A stretch of 64,000 nucleotides of DNA, from contig NC_079477.1 in assembly GCF_026230105.1 (NCBI RefSeq), positions 8,809,001 to 8,873,000 of the forward strand, written 5' to 3'. A program made the position numbers and the translations under genes. The notes below the pieces were generated by a model. The model was not told the origin of the DNA. It searched no databases and was given only the letters and a program-made list of their open reading frames with translations. Source of the stretch: Diorhabda sublineata. Taxonomy: Eukaryota; Arthropoda; Insecta; Coleoptera; Chrysomelidae. Shown here piece by piece: positions 47,360 to 59,000 of the stretch (its first letter is position 1; each line of letters opens with the position of its first letter).

Positions 47360-48870
47360 TTTTCTCTTTATATAGAAAAAAATGTTATAACTGCACTCTG
47401 TTGAAGATTTACTATATTATCTGCATCAATATTACTTCAGAATTTAACACCTTAAATTTTGTTTTGTTGTTCGAGAAAAATTTTACATCCGTGCATCCTC
47501 TGCTGGAGATTTACAATGACTAGAGCTTTTTATCTTTTTAGTTTGATGTGCTTTAAAAGCGCGCTTTATAGTTTCTCTTAACTATATTTATTTCTTTGAC
47601 ATTTGGCAAAGTTATACCCGCGTATTATATGCGAAAAGCGTGGTGGTTATCCAATAGACAAACGATGTAGTTTTTATTACGCCATAGCTTGGTGCAGGAT
47701 GACTTCTAGGGAATTCTTGGTCAAAGTATTTTTTTCTCTCGCTATGTCTCTTCACTTCTGGTATTATCTAATGTTTCGTGAAGAATACTACTTGAATCTT
47801 CTCTGTTTTACACCAATCGTTTCCTCTAGTCATTTTGGTTTTATCGCCAGCAGATTGATTACTGTGGCAGAATCATCCAAATAGAGAGCTGTCGTAGTGT
47901 TTGATTTGTAGCTGTGGTACCAGGAAGGGAAATAGTCTTTATGCTACTCCTACTACTTTAATTTATCTTATGTTTTGATAATGGGAACAAGTCAACATGG
48001 TTCTTAGAAAGTAGAGTGATTTTTTAAAAAGTCCAATAGACATTAGTTGTCTATAAAAATCAGTTTCTCATTGCTGCTTGCGCAAAATTAGTGGCAGCTT
48101 AGATTGCTTTCACAGTTGACATAATTCCACTGGAATTTTTATGCTCAAGGAAACGATAGTCTTTTTCATTCAATAAAACTGCTGTTACCCATTAGTAGTT
48201 TTATATAATAAATCTGAATGTTAGTATTCAATTTAGACTTCTAATTCAGTATCTCCAAAATAGAAACGGATTTTATTGCGCTTGTCATGAGTGATTACCA
48301 TTCTTTTGAAAAAGTAATATATACAATATTATTACCTGAACCGTATCCGATCATATGGCTAAAGCTAAAAGCTACCGTACACGAAATACCAAGCCGTAAA
48401 TCTATAATGGTGAATTTACTATACAGTGAATCTATTGTAACACCTATTTTTCAGAAGTTCCCTAATAAAATAGTATTAAACCGTGAAGCTGTTAGGAAGG
48501 TATTGTTGAGTTCATCTTGCAGACATTACACAACTATTCAGAAATATTTGAAACTACGCACTGTATGTATAATGATATACAGAGGTGTGCTAGCTTACTG
48601 TACTCTAGAATTTCTTTAATATATTCGAGCAAAAACAGAATAGAATAGAAATTTAAGCTATTTAGTACTATTTAAATATATTTGGCATACATCAATAAGA
48701 CTGTATTAAATTTTTTGCTACAATACGTCAGTATATAAATTAATCGCCTTTGACTATGTTAGAAAATTTATTGATGGATCTGTATTATTAAACAGAATAA
48801 TTTTGGTTATAGTACAAACAGAATTAGTGCTCAAAGAATCAATCTCCTGTCTAAAAAATAACATCTACAT
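47360..48870. other. Gene-free part of intron 2
   Basis: No recognisable coding or mobile sequence. A 110-codon frame at 48287-48619 is open but matches nothing I know. Confidence 0.4.
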
Positions 48871-48873
48871 ATA

Positions 48874-49630
48874 CGAGAATGATCCTAGAAGTACCTGGCC
48901 TGACCTGTATTAGAAAGTACACATTCTATACATCATATGTTTCAAGTTTGAAGACGCCACTTTGTTAAGTATTTGTCATCAATAGCGAACGAAAAAATTG
49001 TTCATCGTTATGTGATACAATACTTCTATTTGAAAGGTATTATCCCAACTAATATAAAAGCTGAACTAGATTCTACTATAGGTGAACCTGCTCCTTCGTT
49101 ATCAACAGTAAAATATTGGGTAGCAGGCTTTAAACGAAGCCGTACGACCTGCGAGGACCAGCATCGCAGTGGTCGACCAAATGAGGTGAGAACTCATAAA
49201 TATTGAAGAAAAACCACAAATACTTACTAGATGATCGTCGACTGAAAGTGCGCAAGCTTTCAAAAAACTGTGCGCAAGATGGTTGCCGCATTTGCTCACA
49301 ATAGAACAAAAACAACCTCGTGAAGATGTTTCTATCGAGAATTCGGTAAGGTTTCAAAGAAATGAAATCAAATCTTTGAGCCGTTTCATAACCATGGATA
49401 AAACGTGGGTCAATCATTTCACACCATCATAACCAAAACAAAACGATGTACTGAAAAGGAAGAATCGGCTCCATATGACGTCATGGCTTAGGTGTTTTTT
49501 GGGATACGCGTGATATAATTCTCATTAACTATCTTGAAAGAGGAGAAACAATCAACGGCGAGTATTATGCGAAACTATTGCAACGTTTGAGCGAAGAAAT
49601 CAAGCGAAAATGGCCGCATTTATTTTAATT
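48874..49630 (+). mobile_element. Truncated mariner transposon
   Basis: A TA precedes the TIR-like CGAGAATGATCCTAGAAGTA at 48874, which matches the left end of the element at 20128. The untranslated segment and the N-terminal block (IVHRYVIQYFYLKGIIPTN, then STVKYWVAGFKRSRTTCEDQ and HRSGRPNEV) also match that copy. Beyond a frameshift near 49200 lie LLDDRRLKVRKLS, a degraded TMDKTWVNHF around the first catalytic Asp, and NYLERGETINGEYYAKLLQR. The copy stops abruptly after RPHL-like residues at about 49622, followed by a CCTCTAT triple repeat. The 3' third and right TIR are missing. Confidence 0.8.
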
Positions 49631-50329
49631 AGTTAATTAAATCCTCTATCCTCTATCCTCTATCCTGGTCTTACGTAGGTTTTGAGAATTTGAGGTATTT
49701 AAGTCCGGATTCATTCACAAACATACAATAATGACAAGTGAAGAAATGAAAGTTATAGAGGAGATTGGGAATACTGCTAAAAAAAGAAAATCGTCTTTCA
49801 TTTAGTGGCTCAATTGTATTAATAATAATTAAATCAATAAAGTTTAACCCTACCACTATTCTTAGTTCAAAATGTGATTACGTACAAATAATGAGGTTGT
49901 TGTCCAAGGATTTATCACTTTTAGTTTATATTCATTACATAATCTCATACTGTCAGCAATAATAATAAAAGTATTAGCCAACAAATGCTAGAATATTTTT
50001 TTCCAATAAAATTAAAAAACACCATCAATGATTAATATCTTTACCTATGTATATGAAGGAGACGCTAACATGATTATATATTTAATCATATTATTTTTAT
50101 ACTGTGATGTTATTACAAACAAACTTCATATTATGTAATTAAGGTAGTAATAGGTGTGAAATTGGTAATTATTAGTTTCCATTTATATGAAATAATGATT
50201 CAGATTCTCGTACTTTCCAACAATAATATTACAAAAAAAAGATATTATGGTGGAGGAAGTACGTTATACAGGACCGTATTCGATGGTATATTGAGCTGGA
50301 AGAGATTTTTCATTAATTTACGGTAATTT

Positions 50330-50985
50330 TTTGGTGATCTAAACATCTGAAATATTTTAATATGAATTGAATAAATAATTTTAACACAAACTGTTTGAAT
50401 GAATCAATTCCGTACATTGTGTGTCTATATCTTCATTGGTATTATTCAGGTATCATTTCAAATATTTCAATGTCAGTAAATATCATCAAATTACTTTTCG
50501 TCGTGAATAACATGGTTCCCTAAACTCGTACGATAGTAGTAAACTTACTATCAAATTATCACTAGTTCACAGTTTATTGGCGTAAAAGCAAATATTTTTG
50601 AAAAAAATTGTACTATGTTAACTGAAACATTTTAATATTTAAGATGGAGAGAGGAAATTGGAAAGTGGCATTTTCCCATCTCCATTAAAAATATTTTTAC
50701 TCAATTCAAACTATTTGAATGCTTGCATTTCATTTCTGTTTCTATGTCTTTATTGATCTTTTTTCAGGTATCAATTCAAATTATTCTTTGTTACCAGCTT
50801 CCTCCATAAATATGTCTTCTCAGTTCTCTATACATACATTCATGTTTAATATAGTTATTCTCATCATGCGGTGAATAGAACAAAAACAAAGTAACTAGTT
50901 GAAAGTTTAGCATAGAAACAACAATTTTTTCAAAAGTATGAAATTACATTAATATTTTAAGAATCCTCGTATAAAAATATTGGAA
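50330..50985. repeat. Diverged tandem duplication, about 315-bp unit
   Basis: The order AAACTGTTTGAATG, GTGTCTATATCTTCATTGGT, ATTCAGGTATCATTTCAAAT at about 50388-50467 recurs as AAACTATTTGAATG, TTTCTATGTCTTTATTGATC, TTCAGGTATCAATTCAAAT at about 50708-50781. ACTAGTT...AGTTTA and ATTTTAATATTTAAGA segments also recur at matching offsets. No coding sequence is involved. Confidence 0.45.
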
Positions 50986-50989
50986 TAAA

Positions 50990-52718
50990 TATATAAATAT
51001 CTAACAAAGTGCGTTCAGGTGAACAGGATACGAATTGTACACCCTTCAACCTCACCTGCAAATCTAAATAGCCTTGCAATTGTTGAAGCAACTTACTCAT
51101 TGTGTCTATAAAATAAGAGCTATGGACTACCCCGTTATTATACCTAAACAGAAGTAAAGGTAATCTTCTTTACGATAAAGTGATCGTTAGGTCTTTAAAG
51201 TATATAAAGGATGACTCCCCGGGGATAAATTACTACCTAGACTTTCCGGTATATATTCCTAATCAGTATGTGAGACGAATTGGAGATGATTGAATGTACC
51301 ATCTGGTAGGAGTGCGATCTTTTTGATTTTTTTTCCTGAGCAGTAATTACGGAACACGCAAAATATTAATCTTAATATTTCAAAGAGATTTGAGATTAAT
51401 TGAAATCTATCTTTATTTTGTTATATTCGAGGAATTAAAGCAAAATTCCATTCAATAACAACAATAATCAAAATATTTCAAAATCATTTCACGTGAAAAT
51501 CAATAGTATCGACTTAAGTGAACTAGCGGTCCAGTTATTATTATGGAATTGAGAGTAAGATGTCAAAGATTGATTCACGGAGTATCATATGATAGAATCG
51601 AACCAAATGATGCTTCAAGCCAAAAATAGTTGTATCTACTGCTTCAGATTAATATTGTAGATCTTGTCAAATCTTTCAATGCTCTTATGGATTCACTATA
51701 AACAATAAAGTTGTAGTTCCTCTTCGTCCTCCAAACTATTAAAGTGATTATATGCTACACCAAATTTGTCACTATTTTGAATAACCTTAATTAATTTTCT
51801 AAATATATAACATGCCCTCTATATTGCGTTACATTTTGTTTTAATTAACCTCAAAGTATGAATATCATTAGCATATGATTAATGATTAAATTGTCGGAAC
51901 TGGATGTACCAACAGGCTATTAGAAATTTCAAGCAACAATTAGTTTTATCAAGTGACGGCCATACAGCATTTCCACATCTACTGACACGACGATCTGTCG
52001 TTGAGCAGCAGTCTTCTCACTGGTGTTTTCGAGGTCATTTATCAGTAGTGCCGAGTTACGAGTAAGCTAACCCTACTTCAATAATTCAAAAATAGTTATT
52101 TATGTAACAAGTGTGTGAAATAGCCTTTTCTCGACGAATGTGAATATTGTCACAATCACATGGGTCGAAAAAAGGCCTTTGCACATAAATTGAATACAAT
52201 ATTTCTTCTACTGGCGGAAATTTTATCAAAATGCAGAAGTATATATAAGTACGGTAATTTTCCTTATAAAATATATCAAATATTTAATAATATTTCATAC
52301 ATTTTAATCAAGATTAGAACAAATTAAAAAAATTACAATCGAATTTGTGTTATTGAATTCTGTTCAGCGTTTATAAATGCCACATAAAAAATAAAAAATA
52401 CCATCAGCCTCAGCCTTGTACTCTAGACACCACACTACAGAGACCTTAATAATACGTTTTTACGCACTTTTGCTTACAGTAAAGTTTTACGCACTCAAAA
52501 GTGTGTACTTTACGTACGGTAGTAGAAAAAAGATATTTTAGTCACTGTGTCTCTTAACATATCTTTTTAGAGACACGGAAATAATTTTTAAAAAAAGTTG
52601 GCACGCTAACCAATTGCTATTTGTGCTATTTGTGCAATTACTGCCGATACAGCAAGTCATGCCGTATCGGTTGGTGTAAGAACGCCAATAGGATTTTAAT
52701 AGAAAATTTTTGTTACAG
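50990..52718. other. Distal part of wingless intron 2
   Basis: Contains a GC-richer patch at 51010-51320 with an inverted pair of CAGGTGA/TCACCTG boxes (51016-51022, 51052-51058), a TATATAAAGG box (51201-51210) and the palindrome TCCCCGGGGA (51216-51225). Another GC-richer patch lies at about 51900-52080. Neither shows a known protein. The intron ends with TTTTTGTTACAG at 52707-52718. Confidence 0.4.
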
Positions 52719-53026
52719 GTTGTAGAGAAACTGCTTTTATATATGCTATTACATCGGCAGCAGTGACGCATTCAATAGCACGAGCTTGCAGTGAAGGTAC
52801 CATTGATACCTGTAATTGTGATACACATTACAAAGGTAGACCTCAAGTATTTGCGAACGGCAACAATGCAGCTGCTGTAGCTAACGTTCGAGATTTTGAA
52901 TGGGGTGGTTGTTCAGACAATATCGGCTTCGGATTCGATGTAAGTCGGGAGTTTGTCGATACAGGCGAAAGGGGCAAGTCTTTAAGAGAGAAGATAAATC
53001 TGCATAATAATGAAGCGGGGCGATGG
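52719..53026 (+). CDS. wg: wingless (Wnt1) exon 3
   Basis: After two bases that complete the Gly codon, the exon reads [34 protein letters not shown], a variable segment ([16 protein letters not shown]), [34 protein letters not shown] and [31 protein letters not shown] and NLHNNEAGR are defining Wnt blocks, and Wnt cysteines are in place. The exon ends with the donor GTAAGT at 53027, giving a phase 0 boundary. The NEAGR boundary is where insect and vertebrate Wnt1 genes also splice. The next expected block (MRQECKCHGMSGSC, with the serine that receives palmitoleate) is not found downstream in this window. No stops or frameshifts. Confidence 0.97.
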
Positions 53027-56000
53027 GTAAGTATATTTCTGTATGTCCAATCCTAATACTCCAAACTGTATCCAAAATTTACAATTGCTGGAGATAAAAC
53101 TCATTCCCTATTGATACAAAAGAAAAGTATTGGCTGGAAGTGGAAAATTTGAGATTATTCACATTTGGAAGAGACTCTAAAGTGATGTTAGATAGATATA
53201 CGAATAAGATTCTTTTGAAAGACTTCGCTGCTCTGGTTGTAAACAATGTAGCCTCGGGATAAACCATATAAAATCAAGTCTTCTAAGCGAACAAAAGTTA
53301 ATTTCTGTTTAATGAAACACGTTCAAGGTGGACAAACTAGAAATCTGTCCATTCCCGAGCACCTACTAACATTTCTTCAACCTATTCTCTTCAATTGGGG
53401 GATATATCATTGAAGACAAAAAGTAAGCGAGATCGGAAAATTTGAAAGAAGAGGGCTGGCGATTGACTGATATCTCTATTTTGGAAAGACACATCTACTA
53501 GAAGAAAAATTGACTTCTTTCAGTATTGCCTTACAATATAATGAATAGTGCTAAATAGAAATTGAAATGAAGTGTTCCCTTTCTTTTCTTTCTCCGTTCA
53601 AATTATTATCATATCGAGCAGGATTTCAATTTATATGCCCTTGACATTATATTATAGGCCGATTTTATATACTCGAATTCAATTATATTTAAATTGGAAA
53701 TACTTTATTTCCCAAAGTTTATTAACCAACCTGTAGCTTAAGAACATTTTATTGAAGAGCTATGGGAGTAAAATATAATATCAAAAAAGCTATTAATAAG
53801 AATGTGTTGAAAAAACAACAAATTCAAGCTCGTGATGATCATAATTCTGTCACGAATATAATCTGATGAAATAATGTAAATATTTCTTCGGTATATTAAA
53901 AATCTATGAAATATTAAAAGGTTTTTAATGTTGTCTAGTGCAAGAAAAAGGAATGATTTATGCGTAAACCAGTGATTACTACCGGGTGGTCTTATTAAGA
54001 TGTATTAATATGTATTATACCTTGACTACTAAGACCACACATTACAAATAAAGTAACATTTTGCTCAAGGCAACTAAAATTTATTTTCATATTTTTATTA
54101 AGCCACTCATTCGATCGTAATGCGGACTTTATTGTGTATGTTTTTTAATTAGGACAACATTTTCATAGCTTACTATATATAAGTATACCAGGACAGTGGA
54201 AATTTTTTTAAAAATCAACAAAAAATAATGAAACAATTTGGAAAATCACAAATTATTCAAAATGTGATGAATAAAAGTTCTGGTGTGAATATTTGTACAA
54301 TTACTCTTTAAAAATTAATGAAATATTGGAAGTTGATGATAACACAAATGAAAGAGTATATGGTGATCATATAATTACAAAAATATAAAGGAACGATCAC
54401 ATACGAACTGAGTCTTCAATAACTAGCTGAGGAATCCGCTATTAAGTAAAGTACAAATTCATTTTATGCTTAGATATATACAATGTGCAAAACTGGATGA
54501 AATTGTTGTAGTATGTGAAAAAATAGAAAAAGAATAGATGAATACAGTAATATCATAAAGTGTGCGCGTTCATATTTTCTATCCATAGCAATCGACTTTT
54601 ACTCTACTCAATAGAGGATTTTTCCGCTAATTATTACCAACTTTCGTTTACATAACTTACAACTGGTGGCCTAATTATTAGAGGCCTTAGCCAAATTTTT
54701 ATCTTATCAGGTTCAGTTGAAGAAATAATTATTTCAGGAACTTGTAACCTTTTTTTATTTAGAAGAATTATCTTATCATCATAAAAATCTTGCGTGAGAG
54801 AAACGGTGCATTTGTGAAAAAAATTAAAATAGAAAATCGCACAAATCTAATAAAATTATTGTTAATATTTACAATCACAGCTACTAGGTGTAGGGTAAGA
54901 GTTTAGCATGTTGCGACGCCATTCTCTAACGCTTGATGGTGACCAATTTCTTGGCGAAAACCCGTTCAGTAAGCCCTCGCAGGTTCTCTATGGAGTTCAC
55001 ATGAGGGGAGTATTCAAATTGTAGGTGAAATAGTGGAGATTCTTTCAGTCGTGAGAGGCATAGTACTAAATCGTGCATTAATATATATCCATGTATGCAT
55101 CACCAAGCTTCTAGTTGTGGAAGTAGATGAGTTTCTAGTACTTATTAATGCTGGTCCTCCCCCATGGTCCCTTACATAATGTATAGGCACTCCATGCATT
55201 TAGTTGACATGAGAACAACCTAATGATAGTAACTGAATATTCAACTCTATTTACAAGATATTCTGGATGCTACTGCTCACTAAAATTTGAAACGTTAATT
55301 CGTCGAAGAATTATACCCATCTCTCAATGACTATAGTTTACTTACTGAACTCCAATCTACAATAGTTAAATGCTGTTTGCAAATTGCAGTGGCTTTTTCC
55401 ATTGTTTTTATAAGGCATGGTTTTTTAATAGACGGTAGACAAATCATGTTTAAAAATGTGTAGTAGGCGGAAGTAATGTTTGATCATCTGAATATTGTAA
55501 CCAAAAAGTACCCTACCTAAACTTATATTGTAAAAGGTGTCGGGTGATACTTCTTTCAAAAAATCTTTGTTGTAGACTCTAATTTTTTTAAAAAATTATT
55601 GATGAGTAAATGTTACTTAAAATTTGTTTCAAGTTCGCAGAATATCTTAATATTAATAATTTATTGATTGACAACCAAACCTAATACCTCAAAACCACAA
55701 GAATTTCATGTTTTTATTTTCAAAATCTCCCTCAGAACAGTTATTTTCACAAACCTATTCATAAATTTCATAATATTTCATAATTTAGTAGGGTAGTGAG
55801 TACAAGTAAACGTATACATATATTATGATGAAATGTATCCCTCTTGAAATCAAGATCGACGTATGTCACTATTTTATAGAAAGTTATTTAGAATATATAG
55901 ATTTCATCGTCTAAGAAAAATTATCTGCATTAGGTTCTTTATTCAATTTATAGTCTGTTATGTTTATACTACCTGAAACTTTCTTTTTTGATTTTAAATT

Positions 56001-59000
56001 TGATATTATGGAAAGGCAAGCATAATCATTACATGAAATTTTCTAATTCCCGCAAAGTCGAGTAGAACTGTTGTTAACCACATCCTTATATTTTACTTGC
56101 AAAACACGCTTTAAATTGACGACTTTTAAGGTAAAAGAATAAGAAAAAGAAGTCGGTTGAGCCGTTATAAAGTACCATTTATTTTCCGTGATTTCCAAAG
56201 GCGTAGAGTACGCATAAAAGAAAGGTTTCTTTGGAGAATTAACAGAAATTGTATATTATTTTGCAATACCTAAAATTGATAAATACAAACAGTAGATCTC
56301 TTATAATGATAACGTTAAAATATGTATCCACTTTTCACTTAAATGAGTCTATTTATATCTACCATACATTTCTTATAATGATTCTATAAGAAGTGAGAGG
56401 ACTAGTGAACTTGGAATTCGTAAATTAATCTAGCCGTCTTGGAGACTGGCCAAGAATGTTGATGTAACTCATAACGAAGAGAAGGAAATTAATAGCTATG
56501 ATAGATACTTGGAGGTAATTGATAGGCCAGAGAACAAAATTAAGACAACTACTTATACATCGCAATATGCAGCAGGTTTCCTTAAACTCAAAGCTGTACA
56601 AGTATACAAAAATATACTTTCGTTTTTTCCAAACAAAATCATAGGTACTTCGAATAGGATTCTTTGTAAACTTATAAAGTTTTCTTATTTTCTGGAAATA
56701 TAGTAAAAATTAGATTGTTCAAAAGAATTGTTTTATTAAATATATCTCTAAACTTCTTTTCAATATTCTTGTCAATTTTTCTAATAACAACATGAAAGGA
56801 ACAGATCTACCGAGTGTTGAATTTAGACGAAGAAATTGAATTATTGACTATAATGAAAATTAATAACTTTTTCTTCAAGTAAATCAAATGTTTATTTTGA
56901 CTTTGACTTTAAGTGTATAAATATTACTTTTCACATGTTAAAAACAATTCAACTTCATAATAACAGAGTTTTGTTATTTTAATTTGAAAAAAATTCCGAT
57001 GTATTTGAAATGGAACCGAAATATGCGCTAGATCCGTATGAGAGATTTGAAATTTGAAGTACATTAATCACTTTCATTCCACATGAAATATGTTTTTTTC
57101 TTTTCGAAATACATATAAATATTCAAAAATTTCAGTTCATTAATTTTACCACTAAAATTGGTATATGAGAAGTAAGTAGAACTATTAACAATTGGATATT
57201 ATTGTGATATATTTATTTAAAATTTCCATGTATGAATTAGAATTTTAAATTACAATTAAGCTGGAATTTCTATTCATACTGAGCATACTACATAACACTC
57301 ATAACTACCCAATCATAGAACGAAGTTAAACTGTTCATATTTAAAAAATCTAATTGATTTATTGTTGCCGTATGTTGATGAATCTCTACAAAATAAGCAA
57401 TAGAAGCCGCTACTTTTCTATAACTAGAAAATGGGCATACTAAATAAGATTCTGATTTTATTTGTCTTTTGCCTATAAAGTAGAGAATCATGGGATTTAG
57501 CAGTATCGTTGAAAGTTATATTGGGGTCTCAATCAATCACAAAGTATTACAAATGAAATTCATGAGCTAAATACTGCTAAAAAATTACAAACCAAGTTTC
57601 TGGGAATGGAATAATTGCATAAATAGTTTTTTTATTAATAGCGTGTATAATAAAAAAAAACAAATTATTATTTATCTATTTTTATTATACTCATATATAA
57701 ATCAATTGCTTAAAGAAAAAATTACTTTTTTGCAAAATCCAGAAATTTCCTTTTGAATCATTTTGTGCTGCATTTATATATCTGTATTTAGTATTTTTGG
57801 AAAAAATATGTTGCTGCCACTGGCCCTTTCACATACACGGCTAAATAGCCAAGAAACATATGTTTTGTGGAGCATTAGCCCGTGTAACACGGTGTCTCAC
57901 AACGGGGAGTCAGCTAGTCTCTTTACATCTAAGAGACACATCTGTGCCCCATAGGGCGCCCCATTACATCTTATAAGATAGCACTCGAATAGAGATGAGG
58001 ACAAATTACATACATGAACAAATGAGTCTAACAGTTTTTTTTATTGGCGACTACAGTATAATTCTTCGAATATTTCAACCGGAATTAGCGTTGATCATGA
58101 ATGTTAAGTGAAATAATTGTTAAATAGACCGTCCAACACTGTCATTTTGATGGCTATTTTAATAGCCTATCTAAAGTTATACATAACTGAAAAATATAAA
58201 ATTTTCTTTTCTTACAAATCAAAAATTATGAACAACTATGAACGACTATATATTCACTGCTTTTTCAAAAGTAGATGGGTGCAGAATTCGAAATTAACAA
58301 TTTCATAGAAAATTCCACATAACTTAGTAGTATTTATTGTTGTATCAAGTTGTAATTTGTTATTTATGAGAATTTATAGGAATAAATAATAATATTTGCC
58401 GCAGAAGTATTAAAAATAGAACGAGTTTCAGTTAAGATAACACCAGACGAACAGGATTAAGAAACAGAAGAAATTATGACGAGCTTGTAATCGACGGCAC
58501 TTAAAAATAACTTAATTTTTATCAGTAGCATAACATATTCCTGTCAGAATGAATGAAATTAGCTTGAACCAGCTGTATTTCACCCTCGAACTACTCTGCT
58601 ATCGGTAAAATTAATTGAGGAAGATAAATAGAAGAAAATATCTGCTCTCATTAGTGGTATCGACTTCAAAGAAATTATATATCGACCAGAATTCGTGCAA
58701 TCACAACTGCCAACATAAATATTGGTACGTGAAGCGAGTGCTGTCACATTGAGAAATGAAAGCATCGCCACGATTTGTTCTTCGCGTACATTCTCCAATT
58801 CCAAGCTAAATAGAGGAAAACTACATTGTAATTAATGAATTGGTGTATCATGTGAATATTAAGTAGATTTGTTGCTGGTTTGTCTAGTTCTCGGCTTTCG
58901 ACAATATAAACAATCCTACGAAATAAAAATGCAGATGGAGATTCTGCAGCTTATCATAAGGCTGACACATTATTACTTGATATTATATACATTGTATTTT

